A DNA stretch of 64,000 nt. Origin: Paramecium sonneborni. Its lineage: Eukaryota > Ciliophora > Oligohymenophorea > Peniculida > Parameciidae. The position numbers were made by a program, and so were the translations under genes. The stretch spans positions 338,339 to 402,338 of the forward strand of contig CAJJDN010000101.1 in NCBI GenBank assembly GCA_905182985.1, given 5' to 3'. The notes under the pieces were generated by a model that had not been told where the DNA came from, did no database searches, and was given only the letters and a program-made list of their open reading frames with translations. Shown here one piece after another: positions 49,367 through 61,367 of the stretch (its first letter is position 1; each line of letters opens with the position of its first letter).

Positions 49367-49765
49367 TTGATTGTTTTATTTTAAACAAAAAATAAACCAT
49401 TATTTTAGCTATCTAGCTTAAGGATAATATCTATATTAAGCTACTATGTTATTATTATAGTGTTAATATGATTATTATTTTTTTATCTAGTACTGATGAA
49501 TCAGTTATTTTAAATAAGATAATCATGAAGTTTAAGATGATGAGCTATAAGTAAATAGATGCAATATTTTTAATTTTGTAAAAAGCCAATTTTATTATTT
49601 GAATTACAAGGTAGAGAATATTCCAGTAAATATGATGTGAAAACACGTAATCAATTTATATTTATCAAATTTGTTGTCATGTTCTTCATAATTTTTCCTT
49701 TCTTTCATAATCCATTGATTGAAGAGGGTGAATCATAATTTTTAGATTACATACAAGGTCAAAAA
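49367..49765. other. AT-rich intergenic region
   Basis: About 400 bp without a supported gene. Confidence 0.5.
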
Positions 49766-50038
49766 TCATTTCATTTATAATATTATTCTTTATTCTAAAA
49801 TATAATCAAACTCAATCGCATTGCCCTGATTATTGTATCCTAAAGTAGTTAACTCTAATTATAGTTCTTTAGCATGCCTAATATGTGTCGCTGTGCATAA
49901 TGAAAGTTTAAAAATATCTCTTCTATTAATATTTATAATATATTGAGCATTAAACTTTTGAATAATTTAGAATAGCCAATTCCTACCTTTCTGGTTCAAA
50001 TATTAACTTCTTTTGAACCAATATGAACTTTTACTCAT
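49766..50038 (-). CDS. Possible small hypothetical protein or exon
   Basis: Frame of 90 codons from ATG 50038 to TGA 49766. The translation (starts MSKSSYWFKRSQYLNQKGRN; later LSLCTATHIRHAKELQLELT, NQGNAIEFDYILE) is varied in composition and looks coding, but no family is recognised and no partner exon is evident. It may be a fragment of a decayed gene. Confidence 0.35.
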
Positions 50039-51533
50039 TGTAATCTATAACATTTTATTTATGGTTTATTACCTCTCATTTCCTTTCATCATATTAACTT
50101 AATGTACTTTTTCTGAAAGATCTTACAAACACTTCTCACTCTCCTCCAAATAATAAGTAGAGAATCAACTTTTTGAATATTCTAAATGTAATCAATAATG
50201 ATTAATACAACTTTATATATAATATAAATATCATTTTATTAAAATAAGAAATCACTTCAACATATTACTATAATCTATTTTCTAATGATTGCCATAATAA
50301 TCTAACAATATTCTTTTAATTTCAGCCTCCTATTTTGCCAAATAAAGTAACCTTAATATAATAAAATCGTTTTATAATTAAATTAATTTCATATATGAAG
50401 AATTTCTATAAATTTTTCATATAAGATAATTATGGATGTCCTAGTTTCCCTTCTAATTCTTATTATTATTCAAATTCTTTATTAACTATTACTTAGATAA
50501 TTTTTAATAATATCTTCATCTTAAGATCCAAAATTAGATTCTGATACTTTGATTTAAAATTCTTAATCAAATTAAAATGTTATGTAATATCTGTTTATAG
50601 AATATTTGAAATAAATATTCTGTATAAAATTTGGTTGCTTTTGATGGTCAAATGATCAATAATTTTTATAAAAAATTCAGTTAGGCATTGTGTCTAAAAA
50701 ATTCTAAATTAAAAAAAATATGAATATTTTAAATCTGAAAGCATTTTTTTAAACTAATTTTTATTTTATGAAATCATTTTTTCTTTAAAATATAACTATT
50801 TAGAGAGAAATTCATAAATCATCTACTCTTCATTGGAAAATTTAATCTTTTCATTATGCTCAAAAATCATTTATCTCTTCCTATTTATTTTTTTTCTTCT
50901 TCTTTTAGCTTTCTTATAATTAAACATAATTCTCATATAATAGATTAAATTATCGCATCTATGATATTTTATTTTTAATGATACTTTGAAAGAATATTAA
51001 TATACAAGAAGAAATAGATGTACTTGTGTATCTTATTGACTACTACTCTAAATCTTCATTTAAATGATCAATTTATTTATAATAGGTTTTCCTTTGTATG
51101 ACAGGTTATTATTAAACCGAAACTCTTGTCTGGTACATATATTATATTGCTTTATCAAAATAAATTATAATAAAATAAATATACTATGATATAAAATTTT
51201 CAAGAAAACTTATCATAGTTAACAAAAAATAATAAAGATCAGTAATAAAGACTTTAAACTTTATATCTCAGATTTGACAGCCTTTTTAATGATTATTTAG
51301 ATGTCATAAAAAGTTCATAAGTTTCACAAAATCTGCTTCACAAAGTAAGACCTGAAGTTTTTAACTAAGTGTTTGTATTTTTAGACATAAAATCTTATTT
51401 AAGTTTTAGATTGATAAGTAAGAGAGCAAATCAAACAGTTATTTAAATGATTCCTTTAAGGATATCTCGTATACATCAAATTATACTTAATCTAAATCAT
51501 TAGTTATAAATTTATACTATATAAAACTTTGAA
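50039..51533. other. Gene-poor AT-rich region
   Basis: About 1.5 kb with no frame I can support on either strand; TGA codons are frequent in all frames. Confidence 0.5.
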
Positions 51534-52016
51534 TAAACAAATTGCTAAAACATAATAAAGGATTATCAAAATGCACTTGACTAATTGTATTAATTGAATA
51601 AAGAAGATTTATTGGAATTAAAAAGAACTCGTAATCCTCCAAAAATATTAGTAACTGTGATATTGATGATATGTGTACTTTTAGATTAGTCTTTTAAAAT
51701 AGAATAGAACTGGGAAGAATGTTTAAAAATAATAGGAAATTTTAATTACGTTAATTCACTCCATAATTTAGATTTTGAGAAAATAAATGAAAGCTAGTTA
51801 ACTTACATATAAAAAATTAGGTAAATTTCAGAAGCTTAAACATAAAAAATATCAATTGCTTGTAGCACTTTTTATTAATTTATTTTAGCTGTTTTGTAAA
51901 TTAAGGAATCAAAATAGTATATATTAAAAAGAAAAATAGAATTTATTGAATAATCAATTAAACAAGGTTAAAAGCACTTAATATTTTTACAAAAAATGAT
52001 TGAATAAATTCCGTGA
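51534..52016 (+). pseudogene. Orphan dynein heavy chain stalk fragment
   Basis: An open frame of about 160 codons aligns by eye with the stalk/microtubule-binding region of dynein heavy chains: YQNALDQLYQLNKEDLLELK, RTRNPPKILVTVILMICVLL, NWEECLKIIGNFNYVNSLHN, LDFEKI, then ISIACSTFYQFILAVLQIKE and a long helix before TGA. The hallmark is ELK...NPP..V..V..... followed by W...L..I..F...L. No AAA domains or other dynein parts are seen within several kb on either side, so this is a relic or displaced fragment rather than a functional motor gene. Confidence 0.65.
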
Positions 52017-54638
52017 TTTTATTTGTCATATTAATATTAAATTTAAAATTCAATTGAATAGAAAATATTATTTAATTGTTTTTTTATAAAATATTTTCTA
52101 AAAAATGGATAATTATTGAATGCAACTTTTTGCATCACATATTTATGACCTAAGATATAAAATAGATTAAAGAGTAAAACTAGAGTTATTGAAACTTTTA
52201 TTTGAGTGTGCTTATTAATTTTATCTTAGTAGCATCTAGTGTATTTTTTTATTGAATAAAAAAAAGACCAAAGGAGATTACTAAAAATAAAAATATAAAA
52301 GAATCTGAGCGAAAGATCTATAAGAATATTTAATTACAATAGAAAGCTAATATAGTAATTTTTGTTTATAGAAATAAATAATGTTTAGAAGCCATTTAAT
52401 TTAAATATCAACTCAAAAATAAATCTTTTAACAAATTTTTATGAAAAATTTCTTAAAAATTTAATTTAATTTATTAAATTAATATATTTATTTTCATGAG
52501 ATGTTTTTCAGCATTTCAAAGTTACTGATTACAAATATTTTCAGTATTTAATTTAAAAAGAATTCTATTTTATTACATGCCTTGTAGTATAGTAGAAAAT
52601 TTAAGGAAAGTAATATTTGAGATTAGCAAATAAAAATAATAATTAAGTAGTTTAATCAATAAATTAATTTTTATATATTTATAAAATGTTCAAAAAAAAT
52701 AATTGGTGAAATAGACTCCATATTCGTTTATCATTCCTGTTAAGTATTTCAGTATATGCTTAACATTATCATGGCAATATCAAAATATGGCTCTCTAACA
52801 AAAGTTTTAGCTATGATATACTGTTAGGGATTTTTAAATTTCATATATGATTGTTCAACATTATTGAAAAATTTAAAGTCTAGATTAATTATTAAAACAG
52901 TTTTTTGTTTATGATTTATATTTATTTCTTCCTCTCGTATTTAAATATTATTATAATTAGAGTGAATAATTATTAATTTACTCTAGATCAAACTAAACAA
53001 ATAGTCTTATAGAAATGATGTCAATTTAAGAAAGAAAGGTGCATTCTTTTTTCTAAATACCAACTACGAAAAATTTCTTTTGTATAAAGAGAATTAAACT
53101 ATAAGAATTTATAACTGATTAAATATAAAAGATTGTGATAGAGGTTACAAAAAAAGTTAGAAAGTATATAATACAAAATTTATTCATACTGAAGAAAAAC
53201 CTTTGTAATAAAACGATATTAAATGATTTATTCTTCTCAAAACATTGTATGCAATATCAACAATTCTAGCTGATAATTGTATCATAAGAGCATATAGCAA
53301 TAAAGATCCATATTTATAAATTGCCACTAGTTTAAAATTATAATTCCTTAAAATTTCTAAAATTTTTATAAAAGAAAATTTAAATAAATATTTATGAAAA
53401 TTGTGTCAAAATTTTGATTAAATAAAAATAGAAATTGTAATCACTTTATATTTTAATTTATAATAAAATTAAATATTCTTTTTTTTAATTCTAAAGACTT
53501 TTCTGAAGCTATATATTGATAAATGATTTGAAGGAGAATAAATCTAGGGAGCAATTTTAAAATGATAAGAGCATGTAACAAAGGAAATATCTCTTTCTAA
53601 TAAAAAAAATTTAAGATAATTTTAAATTAGAAAGAGAACAAAAGGAAACAGCATTTCTATAAGACTTTAAACTTTGGAGAAAGATATCATTAATAATTAT
53701 TTCCTTTTTATCTATTAGAATCTCATCTTGATTAGGCAAGTTGAATATAAAAATTTTAAGAGGTTAATCTAGTAATATTCAATTATAATAAAAAAGTTTA
53801 AATAATTGAAGAAAAAATATTTAAATTACTATACCAAAAAATCCTAATGATAAGTTAATAGAGAATTTTTTTAGAAGTATGAATTATTTTTAATTTATCA
53901 AAAAATGTAAAATATTTAAAACACTTAAAATATATCGTGAAATAGTCTATAGCATGTTAATTCAATCTTTAAATTAATTTAAAATGAATATATTGAAATT
54001 ATCATCACTATTCCTAAAAATCATCAACAAAAAAATAAATTGATTAAATATTTGAATTAATATTATGAAGTTAGGATTTACAATAATTATAATTACAATA
54101 AATGAAATAGCAATAAAGTAAAAGAGAAAGTTATTCATGTAACTATAGATTGGCATTTAAGATTATAATATAATTTCGTTTTAGATTTTTAAATGTTAAA
54201 AATCCCTCCCTCTACCTTTAATTGTTTTTTAAATCATCCATTTCAAAAATTTAATTTTCTTAACTTTTAATAAATTCCAATAAAAATAAACTCTTTAAAT
54301 ATTTCAATATATCATAAAATTCTATTTTTATTCAAATTTTTATTATATTTTTTGGTTTCATCTATAAAAACAATTCAATTAACCTCTTAAGAAACTTACT
54401 CAATAACAATTATCAAAAAAACTATTTTTGAAAATCTATATTACTTATTATTAATATAATCTCCATTCTTAAGTGTTCTAGCTGATCGATTTTTAGAAGT
54501 AATTCTATTTATTTTTCTAAATTCATCTACACTAATACCAACTGATTGTTATTTAATGATGATGATATCATATTAAATGTTAAGTTTTAAAAAAAAATAA
54601 ATTTTTAAGTTTCATAATTAAAATGGACTAAATAATAA
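52017..54638. other. Gene-poor region with weak coding-like traces
   Basis: About 2.6 kb without an intact gene. Between 53020 and 53500 a long plus-strand frame (starts MMSIQERKVHSFFQIP) and an overlapping frame with LADNCIIRAYSNKDPYLQ are open; near 53520-53720 a charged helical frame (FKLEREQKETAFLQDF) appears. None can be linked into a gene model or family. Confidence 0.4.
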
Positions 54639-55812
54639 TCAAGTCTTAACAAATTTCCAGACTCCATTTCCTTAATGTTCAACTCCCACAAGACTAGCAG
54701 TTTAATAGAGAGATATCCATAATTTTTTGGTATCTTGGTAGTATAAATCACCTAGAACTTATTTAAGATGAATGTTAGCTTCCTATAAATAATATAATTA
54801 TAATATACTCTAGCATTATAATGAGGTAATTCAGAAAAGAGATGATGAAGTGCATGTGTAGTACCAGTGTCGAAATGTAAAGCATTAATCCAAAGAGGAT
54901 AATTTCTATCTATAGTACATAAATTCCCTAAAATAATTTTTTAATATACCTTTTAACCATGTCCAAGCAGTTTCATCATAATGAGGAATATTTATATCAT
55001 TATGTTATAAGGAAGTGATAATTGTCAACCAAATATTAACTACCAAATAGGGACCAATATATAAAGCCATTACTTCAGCAAATGAAGTGAATTAGTACCA
55101 TTTGTATAATTAATAAATTATTAAACATAGTCCAAGATTTGAAACAGCTACTTTTACTAACATTTTCTTAGGTAACAACTTATTTGGTACTATAAGATGA
55201 CTAGTGAATCCTCTTGCAGATCCTCCTGATACACCAAATAAAAAATAAAGAGGCCATCCTAAAACTGCTATATTAAAAATCTAAATGCTAGTAAAACATT
55301 CCTCTCCTAAAACATCTTTCATTTTTTAGTATATTCTTCCCATCTTTGAACCAATAATTACAGGAGTATGTGTTTCACCTTCAGTTAAATGATTTGTCTT
55401 AGCATGATGAACAGCATGAGAATGTTACAATGAAAAATAGGGTACCAACAATGCTTAATGCAATATGTAACCTAAAGCATCATTCAACCATTTAGTATCT
55501 GAAAATGCAAAATGACTACATTCATGACCCAAAACCCCTATATTTAAATAATCTTAATACATATTCCTGTAGCCACTGTTCCTGTTATAAAGGCATATAT
55601 AACCCAAATAGGTAGAGTCCACCAATTCAAAGGGATATAATTATAAGCAATATAAGTCAATAATAATGTGGAACTAAATGCTTATCCTACAGAAATTAAA
55701 AATCGAAATTCATTCTTCTTAAATAAATGTTAAGGAATTGCCTTCCTGATTTCTATACATATATTTGTATAATCTTACATCCAAGTGTTATATCAATGTT
55801 CTTATTACTCAT
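54639..55812 (-). CDS. Fatty acid delta-12 (omega-6) desaturase, FAD2-like
   Basis: Membrane desaturase of 358 residues with the three His boxes of acyl-lipid desaturases: GHECSHFAFSD (box 1), SHAVHHAKTNHLTEGETH (box 2) and THALHHLFSELPHYNA (box 3). Further landmarks: ALLVPYFSLQ, GWPLYFLFGVSG, LQHNDINIPHYD and WTWLKGNLCTIDRNYP. The HECxH, HxxHH, LLVPYFS and LQHxDxxxPHYD set is typical of plant FAD2-type enzymes that convert oleate to linoleate in the ER. Introns of 26, 23, 22 and 26 nt give exactly 359 codons. Start ATG 55812. Regioselectivity (delta-12 versus omega-3) is inferred from family resemblance. Confidence 0.92.
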
Positions 55813-56558
55813 TATTTTTTATGTAATTTCATTTTATTTAAGGCTAAAAATATCTATTTTAAGAATTTTAGAATTCTGAACTAAATTTAATTCTATAAAA
55901 TTTTATTGAAATTATAAACATCAATAAATTTTATATTTTAGCTAAAATTATTAGAGAGAAAGAAAAGAACTTATCTACAAATTTTCCTTTAAAGAAATTA
56001 TGTAAAAAAATTTAGTAAGTCAATCTAGATTTATTCAAATAAGATTTACTTTAAAAATATCAAAGTTATTTTTCAAATATTTCTAAACATCCTAAAATCA
56101 TTTCAATATATATTTTATAAGAATAATATTTCTTAAGGAGTTTAAATTTATAAAAAAAGGTTTTAAGTTCGGAATTCAGCAGTTATCTATATTTTTGGTA
56201 AAAGTATGTCTGCAGATATTATTTTATATATCCTATATACGTTAATGGCAATTTCTAGTGCTAATCTAGTACTACTACCTTGCAGAATGATTTCAAAATC
56301 CTTTTGTTAGTCTCATTCTGCCCTTTATTATTAAATTTTCTTTAATTTTTTTGAACGTTCTACAGGTCAAAATTTAGAAATAAAAAAAATAAAAATATAG
56401 ATAAACACAAAAAGTTGAAAGAGGGAGAAAGCAAAAGAGAGGGCATCGAAGAAAATGATAGTTTTTAAAGTTTAATAATTACGATTCTAAAGTTTGGGTA
56501 ATAACGTAGTCTTAAAATTATATTTTTAAACAATAATATTAATATAAATATATAAACT
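55813..56558. other. AT-rich intergenic region
   Basis: About 750 bp. A purine-rich stretch (AAAGTTGAAAGAGGGAGAAA near 56410) stands out, but no gene is supported. Confidence 0.5.
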
Positions 56559-57983
56559 TCAAGGTTGTTTTTATAACATTTCCAAAGGTTCCAATAACGC
56601 ATAATCACTTTCTATATCTAAAGAATTAGCTGGTTTTATGGTTAATCTATTTGACTCTTTACTATTTTAGTGATCTAGAAATTAATTGGACAATTTTCCT
56701 CCCATTTAATGACTCTGTTATAGAACTTAATCCCCAAATTATTGTTAAATAATAAATTGTATTCTTGATATTTCATATAAGATGTTATCTAATCTACATT
56801 TTTCTTTTGCTCTTTTAATAAATATTTTATATTTATATTTAACTTTCTCAAATGAACTATTCTTGCTATCTTCTTGCTATTCTTAACTTTCAAATTGATT
56901 GAAATAATTCAATTTGACTTTTTTCATTTCTGGATAATACATAGTTACTATTTCATGAAGCAATTCATTCTCCAATAATATTTTATTGTAATATACAGCA
57001 ATATATTTAAGTAAAAATATTATCTAAACAATTGATCCAACTTAAGCTAGAATTTAACCTAACTTTGGAAGTGTTATAGTTTCTGAAACAGAAATGTTAT
57101 CAATTCTAAATAAATAACAACCAAAACTTTTAAATTAATAAAGCTATTTAGACATTACACTGACCACTTAAGAAGCAAAAAGATTATCAACTTGTTAATG
57201 GATTAGCTCATAGTTGTTTAAGAAATAAAAATTTTCATAATTATTAAATAATATTCCATTATCAATAATAGATTCTTACTACTTAAGCATTACCTATGAA
57301 TATAAAGGTTTTTATGTTTCAAAGGCTGTATAATATTATTTTTCAATTTCTTCTAATTATCCAGTAGAATATTTGAGTTAATTTAATTTAATAGTTAAGA
57401 ATAAAAACCCATGTAATTTAGATATATATTCTGTTATTACATTTTCATCAGCACAATAACTTCCTGGTGCATTAGTTAAATTTGAACAACTTTCTAAAAC
57501 AAGCAATAATTATGTCATTTATAAGCGGTCATCATTTCCTGTATAATCATGATTTAAAACAATAGTACCATTACTTAGAGATATTTTAAATGGGTTTTCT
57601 TCACTACTAAATAATGGAATAGGTTTATCAATTATAGTTGTATTTAAAATTCTATATAAATTAGGAGTAATTATATTATTTTCTTTTCTAAATGGATCCA
57701 CATCACCCAAAAAGTCTTATAATTCTAATTCAATAATGGAGTTTGACAACTAAAACTCTGCATATGATATAGTTTATTATTTAGCACTCACAATAGGAGG
57801 AATTTAATGATTAATCCACTATATGATTACATATAAAAAATAACTCAAACTAATGCTTCCAATTATAAGAGTAACTATTCCACCAAGCTTACTTTAATAT
57901 AAGGAACTCTTAGCATTTGTCAAAAGACTTATTGGAACCCCAAAAATATCGTATTTCTCAATAGTATTTAGTAATTTGTTCAT
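56559..57983 (-). CDS. Two-pass membrane protein of unknown function
   Basis: Intronless protein of 474 residues. A short cytosolic start (MNKLLNTIEKYDIFGVPISL) leads to a first transmembrane helix (GGIVTLIIGSISLSYFLYVI). A lumenal domain of about 240 residues follows with putative N-glycosylation sites and Cys (ESCSNLTNAPGSYC). A second helix (GQILAQVGSIVQIIFLLKYI) precedes a charged cytosolic tail of about 150 residues (KVKYKYKIFIKRAKEKCRLD) ending LQKQP. This architecture, with YDIFG near the start, recurs in large ciliate families of unnamed transmembrane proteins; I cannot assign a function. Frame, start and stop are unambiguous (475 codons). Confidence 0.85.
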
Positions 57984-58097
57984 CTTAATTAATTAATTAA
58001 TTAATTACTGATTTAATAATTACAAAGTATTTATATTATAATTATTTTTATATAAATTTTATAAATATTAATCAACTTTTGCTTCATTATTTTAGAT

Positions 58098-58415
58098 TCA
58101 ACTAACATAAGCTCTTAGCTAATTTTCTGTTTTCCAAATAAGGTAAAGAATAAAAATTTGACAGAATTAATTAAGGTTTCGAAAGCCATTTTTAAATAAT
58201 TCTGTTTGTTATATATTTCCAATCCAATGGTTTTTATCATATTTATAAATTTGATTCACCCAATTATAACCGCCCAAAAAACCATTAACATACTAAAATT
58301 TATATTAAAGATCACGTAAATACTCTTTAATGTAAATCTTTAGTCCATACTTATAACTAAAATAAGCATTTGAGAAATTCTGTAAAATTTAAAACAGACA
58401 CTTTAATATTATCAT
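58098..58415 (-). CDS. Hypothetical ORF or terminal exon
   Basis: Frame of 106 codons from ATG 58415 to TGA 58098. It contains NAYFSYKYGLKIYIKEYLRD, YVNGFLGGYNWVNQIYKYDK and NHWIGNIQQTELFKNGFRN, whose aromatic/Gly-rich composition is strongly protein-like. The family is not recognised. On the same strand upstream, further open frames (to about 59275) may be earlier exons of the same gene or remnants of it. Confidence 0.4.
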
Positions 58416-58924
58416 ATAATTACTCTCTAATATTAATTCTAATAAAGCATAAAATATACTTCATTATTTTATTATTCTTATGATAATAATTATTTTCGAT
58501 AAAGAATATTGTTTTTAATATGAAAATTCATAAAATATGTCTATTCCATTGAATTCTTAATTTTTTTGCTATTTCTCATCAAACAGAACTGAACTAAATT
58601 TATTATCTCAATTTTAGTGTTTAAATATTATAATTATTTTATGAAATTAATTTTTTTTTTTTCATTTTGATTTCTAACAGGTTTAGATTTTTATGAAGAA
58701 CCTTAATACAGTCTATCAAATATAACACATGGACCTTATAATTTCTATATCAATCCTATACTTTTAATGAGATTTTAAATTAAATAATCTGCTTAAAGAA
58801 TCAAATTAAATTTTTTATAATATAATGATGCTCTTTTTGCCCATAATATGTTATTTCTCACAATATTAATTAGTAGTGTTTTTTTTTTTAGTAAATATAT
58901 ATCTTTATAATAAATATTATGATT

Positions 58925-59275
58925 AAAAAAAATTCAAAAGAAATTAGTAATTATTCTTTGCTATAAGCAAATAAATGATGATCCAAATCATTTAAGGGCT
59001 ACTTAACTTTTGTGATTTATATAATTGTTTGTTTTGAACATTTGCATTTTAGATTGGATTATTCGATAATGAAAGAATTTCATAGTTTTCCTTAAAGCCT
59101 GAAGATTTATGTTCGAAATTTTCAAATTTCTTAATACTCCAATCAATATTTTTAATTAAATTTACTTTAACTTCTTTGACAATGAAAATTATTTAATAAT
59201 TTTCAGTTAATTATTTATAAGATGTTAAAGAACTATATAATTTTTATAAAATGATTTTATTTTCATTTTCACAAA
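58925..59275 (-). pseudogene. Coding-like remnant, minus strand
   Basis: Open frame with KLYSSLTSYKQLTENYQII, NIDWSIKKFENFEHKSSGF and KENYEILSLSNNPIQNANVQ, protein-like in composition, without an evident start. It continues open toward 58690, then other frames (GPCVIFDRLYQGSSQKSKP) look coding. No set of short introns I tried gives a full protein, so decay is likely. Confidence 0.35.
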
Positions 59276-59613
59276 ACAACTTTCTGTTCAGATATTATTT
59301 CAAATTTATAATGTATTTAATTCTGGTGATTAAACCTAAATTAAAGATAAATAATAATAATTACTAAATTAATATAAAGCACTCTAGTTTTTTTTTTCAT
59401 TTGGTTAGAAAAAATCTCTCTTTATTTGCGAATATCCTGTTTAAATTTAACATTAATCAATTCGCATATTATTATTATTATTTTATAGATGTTCTTAGTT
59501 TTTTGGTATTTGAATTAAATCATCTCATCTTAATAATATAAATCACTTTTGATTTATAAATATAAGATTCAATTTATATTTTACATCCTCTTTAAAATCT
59601 TTATCCTTGAGAA

Positions 59614-59889
59614 TTAAGAAGAAACCAATATAATAAAATATTCAAGTATTCTGTCTAGTAATCAAATATAATTGATTAAGTAAGGGAACATCCTATACCT
59701 GTTGATGAAAAATTAATAAATAACTTGGAAAATGATTCTTCAAAAACACTAGGGTTTGTTTTGTAAAAATATTTAAAATATTAAGATTTTCTAGCTAAAT
59801 CTGAGAATGATGATTTGAGATTTTGTGTAATTCTATTATTTCAACTAAACTTATTCCTAAGAGTATTAAATTTCATTTACATAAGCTGA
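59614..59889 (+). pseudogene. Coding-like remnant, plus strand
   Basis: Frame of 92 codons with VREHPIPVDEKLINNLENDS, SKTLGFVLQKYLKYQDFLAK and SENDDLRFCVILL up to TGA 59889. It has no start codon or neighbours to form a gene and no family is recognised. Probably a gene fragment. Confidence 0.35.
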
Positions 59890-60269
59890 AGTTGATTTAT
59901 ATTATTTGCATTAGCCTCCAACAATTCTATATAACATTATTTCTAGACTTTGCTTTAACTAAACAGCATAATATATTCTATTAAATTTTTATATCCTCTA
60001 GCCTTTATAATAATCTCCCTATTTAAATAACTCTTAATTTATCTTGTTCAATCACAAAATCAATTAATTTTTATCTTTTTGAAATTTATTAATAATTTTC
60101 AATTTTTTGAATTAGTTTACTTTTTTATTCACATTTTGATGCTTTCTATCTCTAAAGACTTATCATTAAAATTATAGACATGTTTTCTATAAACTGTAAA
60201 AGTGATATCAATTTTAGATTTTTTTTTTTATTCTACATTTTATTTTTAGATGAGAACTTTTGCGAACTA

Positions 60270-61366
60270 TGATTTTAAGAAAAAAAATTTTGCTATATCA
60301 CCTTGAGATAAATGTGAAACAAACAAAAACCGGTAATAATATTTACTATCCAAACTAAATGAAAATTTCTCAATTTATTATACTAATTATTTACAATCAA
60401 AAGTATTGAATTGTTTTGAAGATTAATCATTTAAAATTAATAGAGAAGTAGTTGAGACAATTGAAGCAGGCAATATGAATATAATAATGGATCAGCGAAA
60501 CTGAACCTTTCTCAATGGTCTTATCATCAGCCATAAAATAATGATCTTTTATTTCCTAATATTTTACTTCAAAAATTTGTTTAAAAACAAGATTATCAGA
60601 GATTATAAGATTCATATAAATTACTCAAATAATAAATCTATAATTAAGCACAAGATTATGATAAGAGAAGTATATTGTATGAACCAGAAAAATCATTAAA
60701 AATGACTGAATTAATTTTTAGAAAATACCTATTTTAACAATTTCTAGTGGGAAACACACTCCCATTTATGATACAGAATATACCATATACCTAAATTCAT
60801 ACAATTCTTACCATATTCATCATTATATGTGACTTCTTAACTACGATAAAACCTTTCCTCTTACTCAATTCATTTTCTTTACTTTACTTTGCGTTTCCAT
60901 TCCAATTCTAAAATTATCAAAACAGTTTCATAAATTTGTTCTAACTTTTCATAATTTTAAATAACTATATAATTACCTTCCAATAGTTTAATAGTTTATG
61001 AATAGATCTTTTCCTATTCCTTTATTTTACCCTTCTTAAAGTATCCATCAAAATGTCTTAGAAGTTCTTGATATGATTTAAAATTTCTGATACTTGAGAT
61101 TATCATCAACTTATTCCCTTATTGGAACTAATCAATAATACGAATATTCTCAATATTCTTTCATTTTTTAATAGATTATTTAGTTATCTAAGGTGAATTT
61201 GAGTTTTAATAATAAATTCTTATTCTATTGTTTATTCCTTCCAATCAGGTTTTTTTCTCCACTTAAAAGATTTTCATTTTAGAAATCATTATTGTATATT
61301 TATAGCCTCTTTACAATTTATTACAAATTTAATTAAGTAGAAGGGATTTATTTTTAATTACCTTGA
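60270..61366. repeat. Direct duplication, copy 1 (1097 bp), likely unmerged contig overlap
   Basis: Positions 60270-61366 match 61368-62464 exactly by eye, separated by a single n at 61367. Same signature as the 24.4 kb duplication, so the same assembly cause is likely. Confidence 0.92.
60470..61300 (-). pseudogene. Decayed MORN-like family copy
   Basis: Minus-strand frames include EVTYNDEYGKNCMNLGIWYI, which parallels EITYYGKYKNNKKIGKWEI of the intact repeat gene at 47385-49366, and FDGYFKKGKIKEQEKIYS, reminiscent of its GxYxNGKK unit. Frames are broken by TGA and shifts. The same remnant is present again in the second copy of the duplicated block (about 61568-62398). Confidence 0.45.
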
Positions 61367-61367
61367 N

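Noticed and set aside
53022..53520. Long open frame starting MMSIQERK as a gene
   Set aside because: About 160 codons without TGA can arise by chance at this base composition; the translation is Lys/Ile/Leu/Phe-biased and a second overlapping frame looks equally plausible.
49367..54638. Internal eliminated sequences or transposon (Tc1/mariner-like) remnants
   Set aside because: TA dinucleotides are everywhere in this AT-rich DNA, and no transposase motifs (DDE) or long terminal inverted repeats could be recognised, so the claim cannot be supported by eye.
57519..57710. 63-codon minus-strand standard-code ORF as a gene
   Set aside because: It is an internal piece of the 474-residue two-pass membrane protein, bounded only by reassigned TAA/TAG codons.
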